This document shows positions 32,600-42,420 of a DNA stretch of 64,000 nt, piece after piece. This DNA comes from Sulfurovum sp. GTDB taxonomy: Bacteria; Campylobacterota; Campylobacteria; Campylobacterales; Sulfurovaceae. Each line of letters begins with the position of its first letter. Position 1 is the first letter of the stretch. A model generated the notes under the pieces. That model searched no databases and was not told where the DNA came from. It saw only the letters and a program-made list of their open reading frames with translations. A program made the translations under genes and the position numbers. The DNA lies in contig NVUY01000009.1 in assembly GCA_002733215.1 (NCBI GenBank), positions 3,416 through 67,415 of the forward strand, read 5' to 3'.

Positions 32600-33745
32600 A
32601 TGAAAATTTCAACCGACGGATTGAAAATTGTAAAACATTTTGAGGGGCTTTTCTTGAAAGCCTATGTCGACCCAGTAGGCATTTGGATCATTGGCTATGG
32701 TCACACTGGCTCAGTGGCTTATGCAGGAAACGAGATAACAGAAAAAAAAGCCGACGATCTTCTTCGTGAGGACATGAAGGAAAGCGAATATTTTGTGGAT
32801 CGATACTGTGAAGTCAATCTAAGCCAGCAGCAATTTGATGCACTGGTATCGTTCACATTTAACGTGGGTGGCGGGGCACTGGCAAAATCTACGCTGAGAA
32901 AAAAACTCAATGCCGAGGATTTCGAAGGAGCGTCGAATGAGTTTCCACGATGGAACAAAGGTACCGTTAATGGAACGAAAGTCGTTCTTCCTGGTCTCAC
33001 GAGAAGACGAAAGTCTGAGCACCATTTATTTGATACTAATGAAGTAGTGTTCTTCGACGACCGTGGTGTTCTCGACCCAGATGGAGAAGAAAATGAAACA
33101 CTAACAATGGTCGAGATGCCAAGCGAACTAGAATCAATGGAAGCTGGCGGCGGAGCGGGTTTCCTAGCTCACAAAGGGTTGCACACTGCTGGTGCAGATG
33201 AAGGTATCCTTCGTGATCTCGGTAAGACGTATGGAATCAGCTTCCCTGTCGATCTTTTGATTGAGCTTCGCAATGACCGCTACCCTACCAGCAGACCACA
33301 ATTTTGGGCAGTTGTAGATTTCGACCTTCATTCTAGTAAACCAAGGTTGTTCGTACTGGACGTTGTTGAGAAGAAGGTCAATTCCTACCTTTGCGCTCAT
33401 GGCATTGGCTCAGAAGGGTCAACAGACGACGGATTCGCCAGTGTCTTCAAAAATAAAAAGAATTCGAAATCGACTTCTTTAGGAATTTACAGATGCGCGG
33501 AAACATATAACAGCAACAGAAACGGCTATTCTCTGAGACTTGACGGGCTAGAAGACACCAACAGTAATGCTCGCAGTAGATATATCGTTATGCATGGAGC
33601 GAGATATGTATCTAGAGACTTTGTCTCCGAATATCAACGAATAGGTCGAAGTGAAGGTTGTCCGGCACTGGATCACAAATATGCGACCAATGTTATTGAT
33701 CAGCTTAAGCTTGGTTCTTTTTTAATACACTGGAAAGCACCGTAA
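32600..33745 (+). CDS. Fusion of GH24 lysozyme and L,D-transpeptidase-like domain
   Basis: Residues 1-150 are a phage-type (T4-like) lysozyme: HFEGLFLKAYVDPVG gives the catalytic Glu and Asp, but the usual Thr in the T-I-G-Y-G-H block is Ile (WIIGYGHT). Residues about 215-381 match the murein L,D-transpeptidase catalytic family, with VMHGARYVSR and GRSEGCPALD containing the nucleophilic Cys. No signal peptide is present. AAGGAAG precedes the start. Its GC content and codon use are visibly richer than in neighbouring genes, so it is likely transferred. It could act on peptidoglycan as a secreted effector or lysis factor. Confidence 0.8.
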   Translation: MKISTDGLKIVKHFEGLFLKAYVDPVGIWIIGYGHTGSVAYAGNEITEKKADDLLREDMKESEYFVDRYCEVNLSQQQFDALVSFTFNVGGGALAKSTLRKKLNAEDFEGASNEFPRWNKGTVNGTKVVLPGLTRRRKSEHHLFDTNEVVFFDDRGVLDPDGEENETLTMVEMPSELESMEAGGGAGFLAHKGLHTAGADEGILRDLGKTYGISFPVDLLIELRNDRYPTSRPQFWAVVDFDLHSSKPRLFVLDVVEKKVNSYLCAHGIGSEGSTDDGFASVFKNKKNSKSTSLGIYRCAETYNSNRNGYSLRLDGLEDTNSNARSRYIVMHGARYVSRDFVSEYQRIGRSEGCPALDHKYATNVIDQLKLGSFLIHWKAP

Positions 33746-33767
33746 ACAATGTATCGAATATAGAATT

Positions 33768-34283
33768 ATGGTGACAGAAAGAATTCCGGGAATTGTGGTA
33801 ATAGTAACACACACTAAAGTAGACAAGCCAGCTACTGAAAAAGTTGCGGGCACGAAAAAAGTTATATTGTTTTCATTACTTGCATCGATAATGCTGTTTA
33901 CTGCCTGTGATGAAAAGACTAACGAATCAGTAAACTCTGTAGAAACTACGGAAACAGAAACGCTTAAAAAACCCACATCAAATATCCTAACTGACGTTAT
34001 TAAGTCAGCCACAGTAGCTATGAGCACTAAAGAAGATAATGCAGCAGGTAAAGCAATATTTGCTAAATGTATTAGATGTCATGGTGCAAATGCTCAAAGA
34101 AAAGCACTTAGTAAATCAGAAATAATAGCGGGAAAATCAGTAACATACCTAGAAGAAGCCTTGGCAGGCTACAAAGCAGGTACAAGAAATGTAGCTGGTA
34201 TGGGTATCGTGATGAATGGTCAAATTGCACCACTGAGTGATGAAGAGATTAAAGCAGTAGCTGCATATATATCAACTCTCTAA
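33768..34283 (+). CDS. Lipoprotein cytochrome c (c553 type)
   Basis: The C-terminal 90 residues form a small cytochrome c with CIRCHG and a likely Met ligand in GMGIVMNGQIAPLSDEE. Before it is a lipoprotein signal (KKVILFSLLAS...FTAC) preceded by about 30 residues that do not look like part of a signal peptide. The ATG at 33768 has no ribosome binding site, so the true start may be later with a rare codon, or the 5' end was altered by rearrangement. It is a small periplasmic electron carrier. Confidence 0.75.
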   Translation: MVTERIPGIVVIVTHTKVDKPATEKVAGTKKVILFSLLASIMLFTACDEKTNESVNSVETTETETLKKPTSNILTDVIKSATVAMSTKEDNAAGKAIFAKCIRCHGANAQRKALSKSEIIAGKSVTYLEEALAGYKAGTRNVAGMGIVMNGQIAPLSDEEIKAVAAYISTL

Positions 34284-34321
34284 TTTTTTGTTACTTTCCT
34301 TACTTTGAGTAAGATAAATCA

Positions 34322-34564
34322 CTACTCACTAAATAATTCCTCTTCATGCATACTATAACAATCCCATTTTATCGGTATCATATTAACAGCCCGACCATCT
34401 TTTAGCATCTTAACATTAGGAGATATCAGCATAAGTCCATCTGCTTTTTGCATAGGTGAAACCATACCAGGCATTTGAGGTTTTAACGGTTCAAAATGTT
34501 TACCATCAAATGTACCAAGAACAGCAGTACTTTTCCCACCTTTTACTAAAAAATCACTTTTCAT
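34322..34564 (-). pseudogene. MoeA C-terminal fragment (likely)
   Basis: The 80-residue frame resembles the last domain of molybdopterin molybdenumtransferase MoeA: a STAVLGTFDG segment, then MPGMVSPMQKADGLMLISP, close to the S-G-M-L-S-S-M-x-x-A-D-G pattern, and a final short strand. The three catalytic domains are absent. A TATAAT-like sequence lies upstream, so it may still be expressed. It sits next to an nhaA fragment, which supports decay or rearrangement. Assignment is tentative. Confidence 0.45.
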
Positions 34565-34600
34565 CGTAGTCTTGATTACATTATACTTATACGTTACATA

Positions 34601-34801
34601 GAAGCAAATGCATTAACTGTACTGAAGTCCGGAGTGCATGCTACTTTGGTTGGGGTGGCATTGGCATTTTTGATCCCGCTTAACTCTAAAGACAAAGAGG
34701 GTAAAATCTTTTCAATGTCCAAAGAGATGGAGCATGACCTTTATTATTGGGTTAATTTTTTTATCTTGCCTTTTTTTGCTTTTGTCAAGTTAAAAAGTTA
34801 A
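34601..34801 (+). pseudogene. nhaA: NhaA Na+/H+ antiporter fragment
   Basis: The plus frame encodes LTVLKSGVHATLVGVALAF, then LIPLNSKDKEGK, then MEHDLYYWVNFFILPFFAF, an internal part of the NhaA antiporter with no start. The match breaks off just before TAA at 34799-34801, exactly where the RAYT-type left-end repeat begins. An insertion has therefore cut the gene. Confidence 0.85.
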
Positions 34802-34861
34802 AGGGGACAGGCTACTTTTAAGACAAAACATTCTATACTATTCCTACCAAATCCCATAAAA
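34800..34861 (+). repeat. RAYT-type left end, copy 1
   Basis: AAAGGGGACAGGCTACTTTT and the following 42 bases recur at 35877-35938 with two or three differences. There, the repeat leads into a RAYT-like reading frame; here the coding part is missing. The next 250 bases show no gene, only a direct repeat of AAAGGCGCC. Confidence 0.7.
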
Positions 34862-35118
34862 ATTTAGAAAATTTAGGGTCAGGTATCAAACCACTAATAA
34901 TCAGAACTCCTAAAAACAGAGTAAAAATTTAAAGGCGCCATTATCCTTGTATCGTGACAAAGGCGCCGTCAACGAAAACCTTAGCAAAGATGGCATCTTA
35001 CTAGAAGCAACAAAAACTCTTTGATAGTTTTGATGCAAAAGAGAAGTATGTATTGAATGGGTTTGAAAGTTTTACTTTTCTTGATACTTTGTGTGTAGCA
35101 ACCTACAGTCTTCCCACA

Positions 35119-35148
35119 AGTTACCAAATTGATAACTTATGATATAAT
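35119..35148 (+). promoter_or_regulatory. higBA promoter and operator
   Basis: AGTTACCAA-A-TTGATAACT (35119-35137) is an inverted repeat with one mismatch, overlapping the expected -35 region. TATAAT (35143-35148) ends 6 bases before the higB ATG. HigA-type antitoxins repress at such operators. Confidence 0.6.
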
Positions 35149-35154
35149 ACCCGT

Positions 35155-35454
35155 ATGAGAATATTTGCAAGAAAAACACTTAGAGAGTTTTGGGAACAGT
35201 CTAGCTATGCTGATAGTGAGCAAGCACTCAAGGCATGGTATGATGAAGCAAGTAAAGCAGACTGGAAAACACCAAATGACATCAAGGCACTCTACAAAAG
35301 TGCAAGTATCTTAAGAGAGAGCAGAGTTGTTTTTAACATACATGGTGACAAGTACAGAGTTATGGTCAAGATAAACTATCTGTTTTCTACAATATATATA
35401 AGATTTGTAGGCACACATAAACAATATGACAAAATAAATGCAAACGAGGTATAA
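35155..35454 (+). CDS. higB: HigB-type mRNA interferase toxin
   Basis: The 99-residue protein matches the HigB family: RIFARKTLREFWEQ at the start, a central ADWKTPNDIKALYKSASIL and a strand-rich end with YRVMVKINYLFSTIYIRFVG and HKQYDKI. It is a ribosome-dependent RNase. The start codon lies where transcription should begin, so the mRNA may be leaderless. It is followed by higA, one base after its stop. Confidence 0.88.
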   Translation: MRIFARKTLREFWEQSSYADSEQALKAWYDEASKADWKTPNDIKALYKSASILRESRVVFNIHGDKYRVMVKINYLFSTIYIRFVGTHKQYDKINANEV

Positions 35455-35455
35455 G

Positions 35456-35833
35456 ATGCAATTTAAAATACTAAAAGAAAAATCTGATTATGAAGCAGCA
35501 TTGAGTAGAATAGACACTATATTTGATGCACAGCCCAACACAGAAGAGGGTGATGAATTTGAGCTGCTGGCTCTACTTATAGACAACTATGAAAAGGAGC
35601 ACCATACTATAGAGCTTCCTCATCCCATAGAAGCCATCAAGTTTAGAATGGATCAAATGGGCTTGAAACAAAAAGACCTTGTATCGTGTTTTGGGGATAA
35701 GTCTAAAGTCTCGGATGTCCTAAACCTAAAAAGAAAGCTAAATCTAAACTACATCAGGAATTTACACCAGAAGCTACACATACCCTTAGAGGCTTTAGTC
35801 TCTGACTATACAATGCCAACTAACAAAGTATAA
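35456..35833 (+). CDS. higA: HigA-type antitoxin
   Basis: The 125-residue antitoxin has a C-terminal helix-turn-helix of the Xre type (FRMDQMGLKQKDLVSCFG with SKVSDVLNLKR) and an acidic N-terminal toxin-binding part. GAGG is the ribosome binding site; the in-frame ATG at 35438 inside higB is rejected. Its last 50 bases plus downstream sequence are duplicated at 36652-36727. Confidence 0.87.
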   Translation: MQFKILKEKSDYEAALSRIDTIFDAQPNTEEGDEFELLALLIDNYEKEHHTIELPHPIEAIKFRMDQMGLKQKDLVSCFGDKSKVSDVLNLKRKLNLNYIRNLHQKLHIPLEALVSDYTMPTNKV

Positions 35834-35859
35834 GTGCAAAGCAGAAGGATGGTTTAGAT
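35784..35859 (+). repeat. higA 3'-end direct repeat, copy 1
   Basis: About 76 bases covering the last 17 codons of higA and 26 downstream bases recur almost unchanged at 36652-36727. The two copies bracket a RAYT remnant and two small membrane protein genes. Confidence 0.8.
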
Positions 35860-35876
35860 AAGAAAAGCCCTAGACT

Positions 35877-35938
35877 AAAGGGGACAGGCTACTTTTAAGA
35901 CAAAATATTCTATACTATTCCTAGCAAATCCCATAAAA
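35877..35938 (+). repeat. RAYT-type left end, copy 2
   Basis: This matches 34800-34861 and leads directly into the truncated RAYT-like frame at 35951. Confidence 0.7.
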
Positions 35939-35950
35939 CAGGAAACAAAA

Positions 35951-36058
35951 ATGCCACGTATAGCAAGAGGAGAAACAGTAGGAGGAATCTATCATATTAT
36001 CAATAGAGGTTGTAAGTCTTTTAGATTAATGGGGACGAGGCTACAATATGACAAATAA
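35951..36058 (+). pseudogene. Truncated REP-associated (RAYT) transposase
   Basis: The frame begins MPRIARGETVGGIYHIINRG, the typical N-terminus of REP-associated tyrosine transposases, then runs after about 24 codons into GGGGACGAGGCTAC, which resembles the element's own end (GGGGACAGGCTAC). The HUH motif and catalytic Tyr are deleted. It is an internally deleted, non-autonomous remnant. Confidence 0.75.
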
Positions 36059-36154
36059 CCTACCTCACCTAAGCTTCTGCATATTCACTAATATCTCATG
36101 AGGTGCTTTACATATGTATACTATACTCCCTTTCACCTATTTCATCACAATATT

Positions 36155-36183
36155 TTGACATTTTTTCTTGACTTGGGTATAAT
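36155..36183 (+). promoter_or_regulatory. Perfect consensus sigma-70 promoter
   Basis: TTGACA (36155-36160), a 17-base spacer and TATAAT (36178-36183) end 6 bases before the ATG at 36190. This is the strongest promoter in the window by consensus and predicts a leaderless mRNA. Confidence 0.75.
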
Positions 36184-36189
36184 TACTGT

Positions 36190-36420
36190 ATGAGTAAACT
36201 TGATAAAGCAAAAGAATACATCGGTGCCGTGAAAGTTTATATGGGTTTCATATTGGCTTCTCTTATGGGAACGGTAGCGGGTACATCAAAGCTATATCTA
36301 TCTGGAGAAACACACATAATGTTTTGGATAGGAACAATAGGTATCGTTTTACTTTCTGTAGGGTTTTTATTACTTATGAAACATCTACATAAAAAAATAA
36401 ATGATTTGGAGCAATTATGA
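36190..36420 (+). CDS. Small two-segment membrane protein
   Basis: The 76-residue protein has two membrane segments (about residues 14-33 and 42-62) and charged ends; the tail KHLHKKINDLEQL is amphipathic. It has no recognised family. A perfect consensus promoter drives it and it overlaps the next tiny gene by ATGA. It lies between the two higA 3'-end repeats, so it was carried in by a rearrangement. A toxin-like or phage-type role is possible. Confidence 0.6.
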   Translation: MSKLDKAKEYIGAVKVYMGFILASLMGTVAGTSKLYLSGETHIMFWIGTIGIVLLSVGFLLLMKHLHKKINDLEQL

Positions 36421-36503
36421 TAGAAACAATCGCATTAGCCATCGCATTAAGCATCGCACTCGGTGTCATAACTTATGGAGCTTACGAATTTTCAAGAGAT
36501 TGA
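36417..36503 (+). CDS. 28-residue membrane peptide
   Basis: ATGA overlap with the upstream gene opens a 28-codon frame encoding a hydrophobic helix (IALAIALSIALGVITYG) ending EFSRD. Translational coupling and composition suggest it is real and forms a pair with the 76-residue membrane protein. Function unknown. Confidence 0.45.
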   Translation: MIETIALAIALSIALGVITYGAYEFSRD

Positions 36504-36651
36504 TACACGTTGACAAGAATATTTAGCTATATTGCTCCACTACTCCTTTGCTGTGACCTAAAGTGCAAACCTACGTTAAAAAAACTAACCTATCTCAGCA
36601 AAGCCAAAATATTCTTCTGGACATTCACTATCTACTATAATGGCTCTATAT

Positions 36652-36727
36652 CCTTAGAGGCTTTAGTCTCTGACTATACAATGCCAACTAACAAAGTATA
36701 AGTGCAAAGCAGAAGGGTAGTTTAGAT
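36652..36727 (+). repeat. higA 3'-end direct repeat, copy 2
   Basis: A near-identical copy of 35784-35859, attached to unrelated upstream sequence. The open frame running into it from 36510 is therefore chimeric and not a gene. Confidence 0.8.
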
Positions 36728-36753
36728 TAAAGATAGATATAACTATTTATCTT

Positions 36754-37073
36754 TTACTTTTTATTAATATCATCCACTGATTTCTCAATCTCAGCGATAA
36801 AACTTTCTATCTTCTGTCCAAAACTTTCTATGAAAATTTTTGTTTTTCCAAATCAATGTTAATATGTTCTTTGTCTATCTTGATACCCACATTTTCAGTC
36901 ATATCTACTTTACCCTCAGAGATGTCTTTTTGTAAGTTTTGTGCTGTATTCTCAAATGTATTTTTTAGTGTATCAAAAAACTCTCTGGTTTGGTTAAGGT
37001 CGATGTTTAGTTTTCCATCGCCTACTTCTATACCTAATTTTGAAAATAAATCGTTGTCATTTTGTATTGCCAT
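36754..37073 (-). CDS. Small helical protein with a -1 frameshift
   Basis: The frame from ATG 37073 ends at TAG 36828-36830 after about 81 residues. At AAAAATTTT just before that stop, a shift of one base back continues as IFIESFGQKIESF, then IAEIEKSVDDINKK, to TAA at 36754-36756, a natural helical extension. The product would be about 108 residues, acidic and helical, with repeats of INIDL type. This is either a recent indel in a homopolymer, programmed slippage, or a sequence error. No family recognised. Confidence 0.5.
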
Positions 37074-37339
37074 ACGTATTCCTTTGATAGTTTTAACCAT
37101 TATAGCATAGTAAAGAAATGCAAGGCATAAAGGTGGAAACTGTCCTCATTAACACCCATTAACAAAAGAGACACCTTCTTAAAAAGTACAAGATAAGCCT
37201 TAGATACTAATAATGGTATATATTCTTTATTCCAACATAAAAAACCTTGTCCTCAGGGCAAGGTCAGAGTTCATAGGTTCCACCGCTTGAACTCATGATA
37301 TGATATCTAGTCAGGGTGGTTGCAGCAAAAGGAGTTGCA

Positions 37340-37774
37340 ATGAGTAGATTCAAAAAGTTGTCCCAAACATTATGGCACTGTCAATATCATATAGTATGGG
37401 TACCAAAGTATAGATACCGAGTACTAACAGGTGAAATCAAAAGAGATGTAGAAAACCTAATTAGAGCATTCTCACAACAGGAAAAATGTGAGATCATAGA
37501 ATTGAATGTTCAAATAGATCATGTACATCTCCTGGTAATGGTACCACCAAAGATATCAATATCATCTTATGTGGGAAAGCTCAAAGGAAGAGTTGCCATT
37601 AGGATATTGAATAAGTTCAAAAAGTTTAAACAAAAGAAATATTGGGGAAACCATTTCTGGGCAAGAGGATACTGTGTTGATACAGTAGGGCTTGATAGTG
37701 AAATGATACGGCAGTATGTAAAATATCAAGAGAAGAATGAGGAAAGAGCTGAACAGCAAGATAAGTTGTTCTAA
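37340..37774 (+). CDS. tnpA: IS200/IS605 family transposase TnpA
   Basis: The 144-residue Y1 transposase has the HUH motif DHVHLLVMV and the catalytic tyrosine in the helix EMIRQYVKYQEKN. It cuts and joins single-stranded DNA at hairpin ends. AAGGAG lies before the ATG at 37340; an upstream in-frame start at 37316 is less likely. The reading frame is intact, so the element may be active. No tnpB is adjacent. Confidence 0.92.
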   Translation: MSRFKKLSQTLWHCQYHIVWVPKYRYRVLTGEIKRDVENLIRAFSQQEKCEIIELNVQIDHVHLLVMVPPKISISSYVGKLKGRVAIRILNKFKKFKQKKYWGNHFWARGYCVDTVGLDSEMIRQYVKYQEKNEERAEQQDKLF

Positions 37775-37849
37775 GAATTAAAAATATGGCAACTACCCTG
37801 ACACCTTTTAGGTGAAAGGCATGGTATCCCCTTAAAGGGGTTGTCAATA

Positions 37850-37874
37850 CCTGCCCCTCTGGGGTAGGATTTTT
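37850..37874 (+). terminator. Right-end hairpin/terminator of the IS200-type element
   Basis: CCTGCCCC - TCT - GGGGTAGG followed by ATTTTTA. Nearly the same hairpin occurs at 28101-28129. Confidence 0.6.
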
Positions 37875-37945
37875 ATTTCCTTAATACACATTTTATTATT
37901 CTCTGTTATAATTAAATATTATTGATATCAGGAAAGGCGGATCTT

Positions 37946-38547
37946 ATGTCAAAAGTAGAATATGTAGGACCAAGAGTAGAGATATCACATCATGGTGTCA
38001 ATTACAGAAGATCAAAAGAAGATAAATATGTTTATCTCATCGTAGCACTGGAAATCCTTAAAGATATAGACAATGATTATGTGATAAAGCCATCTTACAG
38101 TCATGATTTTAAAAATAAAACATTGCAAGAGAGCGATTTTCATACGATTTTAGAATATTATGAAAGTAATGTAGAAGAGTCTATTTTAGAGGAATGTAAA
38201 AAATATAAACAGAAAATACAACATGAAATAGAGTTTGTACAGCAGATACCCCACCTTACAGAAATGGACAAAGAAGTTTGGATAAAAAACATTGAAATCA
38301 TGAAAGAGTATAGAGTACAAAGAGCGATAAATAAAATGTATTATATGCATTGTATTCAAAATATAGTACAAGTGATACAACATAAAAATATTAAAGAAAT
38401 AACTGTACCTTTCAATAAATGTTTTTTCATGTTTTAAACACACTTCGGGGTTCACTCATCACCGGCAAACCTTCATTACGTGTTAAGGTCATAGAAGAAA
38501 ATGATAAAGATAATAATATGCTTGTAAAATTATATATTAACCGCTAA
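37946..38547 (+). CDS. Unknown protein interrupted by a -1 frameshift
   Basis: The frame from ATG 37946 (GGAAAGGCGG upstream) encodes 163 residues starting SKVEYVGPRVEISHHGVNY and ends at 38437. At the T6 run in TGTTTTTTC just before the stop, a shift of one base back gives FHVLNTLRGSLITGKPSLRV and continues to TAA 38545-38547. The joined product of about 200 residues ends in a natural-looking strand (MLVKLYINR). I recognise no family. It is next to the IS200 element, in decaying sequence. Confidence 0.55.
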
Positions 38548-38680
38548 GATCATATCGACCAATAGATTAGAAACGGAAGAAAAAGTATAGGCTAAAGGAA
38601 TGTTCTTTTATACATACTTGTATTTTTTTATAAAATAGTATATAGTTAGGTAAAGTATATACTAGAATAAGGAGTTAACT

Positions 38681-39250
38681 ATGAAAATATTATTTTTGAT
38701 AAAAAAGTACAAAAAGAAAGTTCGAAAAGTTTCACTTCCTTTTATTCTCTTATTTGTTAGTACTGCTGCTCAGGCTTCCTGTACAAAGCTTGCAAAAGTT
38801 GCAGGAATGAAGCAAAATGTATTGGAGAGTATAGTTAAAAAACTCGTAAAAATAGAGTCAACCACAGGTAAGTATAATGTTAAAAATCATAGATCCGGTG
38901 CCTACGGACGGTACCAGATCATGCCGAGTACCGCAAAATTTTATGCAAAAAAACTCAAAATACCAAGAAATAAATGGAAAAAACCATACAATCAAGATAA
39001 AATTTTTAGAGCTATTATGAAAGATAATATTAAAAGCTTAAAAAGAAATGGACATGAAGTCTCAGCATTTTCCCTCTATGCTACGCATCAACAGGGCGCA
39101 GGTGGTTTTAATGCGATCATGAAAAACAAGACACTGACTAAAAGGCTGGAAAAGAATTTACGTCAAAATTTGCCATCCAAGCTTAGAAAAGTTAAAAAAT
39201 CAAGACTTAGAATCACATGGATCAATTACTGGAAAAATAAGTTTGCATAG
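38681..39250 (+). CDS. Small SLT-type lytic transglycosylase
   Basis: The 189-residue protein has a basic N-terminus, a signal peptide (to about residue 33, ending AAQA) and a lysozyme-like SLT domain: catalytic Glu in LVKIESTTG, then SGAYGRYQIMPSTAKFYA and YATHQQGAGGF. It should cleave peptidoglycan in the periplasm. It is strongly basic. AAGGAG precedes the start. Its size and isolated setting are like those of conjugation- or phage-associated transglycosylases. Confidence 0.82.
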   Translation: MKILFLIKKYKKKVRKVSLPFILLFVSTAAQASCTKLAKVAGMKQNVLESIVKKLVKIESTTGKYNVKNHRSGAYGRYQIMPSTAKFYAKKLKIPRNKWKKPYNQDKIFRAIMKDNIKSLKRNGHEVSAFSLYATHQQGAGGFNAIMKNKTLTKRLEKNLRQNLPSKLRKVKKSRLRITWINYWKNKFA

Positions 39251-39260
39251 CCTTATTGCT

Positions 39261-39289
39261 CTCGTTCCCATGTTGTACGTGGGAACGAG
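39261..39289. repeat. REP-like palindrome, copy 3, between convergent genes
   Basis: CTCGTTCCCA and TGGGAACGAG (10-base perfect stem, 9-base loop) lie between the convergent transglycosylase and tgt genes, and could end transcription of both. Confidence 0.65.
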
Positions 39290-39296
39290 GGGAGCT

Positions 39297-41986
<2,690 letters not shown>

Positions 41987-42037
41987 GCATCTTGCTTGAA
42001 GTGTTGCTAAAGTTACCTTATTGTTATCAAAGTGTAC

Positions 42038-42043
42038 TATAAT
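42038..42043 (+). promoter_or_regulatory. -10 element of the nuo operon
   Basis: TATAAT lies 17 bases before the nuoA ATG. No consensus -35 is present. All thirteen nuo genes follow without a gap large enough for another promoter. Confidence 0.5.
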
Positions 42044-42060
42044 ATAAAAAAGTGAGTACT

Positions 42061-42420
42061 ATGAGCGATTCTCTTCTTTTAGCTTCCATAATGATAGCCG
42101 TTTTGGTCATACTCCTCCCGATTCTTTTTCACCTTACAAAATATCTTGGAACTTCAAGTGATAATGTACGTAAAAATGAACCTGTAGAGGGAGGGATCCG
42201 TCTTACACATAAAGATTCATTTGACGGCTTTAATGTCAAGTTTTTTCTGGTTGGGATCATCTTCCTCATTTTTGATGTAGAAGTACTTTTTATGTTTCCA
42301 TGGGCTTTAAATCTCGGAGAACTTGGGCTTTTTGCACTTTTGGAAATGTTTGTTTTTATGGGTCTGCTGATTGCCGGACTTGTGTATGTCTATAAATCAG
42401 GGATATTGAAATGGACTTAA
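42061..42420 (+). CDS. nuoA: NADH-quinone oxidoreductase subunit A
   Basis: The 119-residue membrane subunit has three membrane segments and the conserved FFLVGIIFLIFDVEVLFMFP motif with its acidic residues. An in-frame GTG three codons upstream (42052) is possible but the ATG is preferred. Its end overlaps nuoB by 10 bases. It starts the complete nuo operon and helps form the quinone-site junction of complex I. Confidence 0.95.
   Translation: MSDSLLLASIMIAVLVILLPILFHLTKYLGTSSDNVRKNEPVEGGIRLTHKDSFDGFNVKFFLVGIIFLIFDVEVLFMFPWALNLGELGLFALLEMFVFMGLLIAGLVYVYKSGILKWT

Larger units (their letters stand above)
37240..37874 (+). mobile_element. IS200/IS605-type insertion sequence
   Basis: One transposase gene is flanked by structured ends: a left hairpin CCTTGTCC/GGGCAAGG (37245-37263), a second stem GAGTTCA/TGAACTC in the leader, and a right hairpin CCTGCCCC/GGGGTAGG followed by TTTTTA. 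GTCAGGGTGGTTGC (37310-37323) is complementary to GCAACTACCCTGAC (37789-37802) at 13 of 14 positions, so the transcript ends can pair. Exact boundaries are uncertain. IS200 elements have such structures, which limit transposase translation. Confidence 0.8.

Noticed and set aside
34931-34970. Direct repeat of AAAGGCGCC
   Set aside because: Only two short copies, with GGCGCC itself palindromic; no array or gene association.
34862-35118. Possible short frame encoding about 44 residues before higB
   Set aside because: It has no start codon with a ribosome binding site and no recognisable family; it could be a fragment but cannot be supported.
36510-36701. 63-codon open frame ending like HigA
   Set aside because: It is a chimera of unrelated sequence and the duplicated higA 3' end, without a ribosome binding site.
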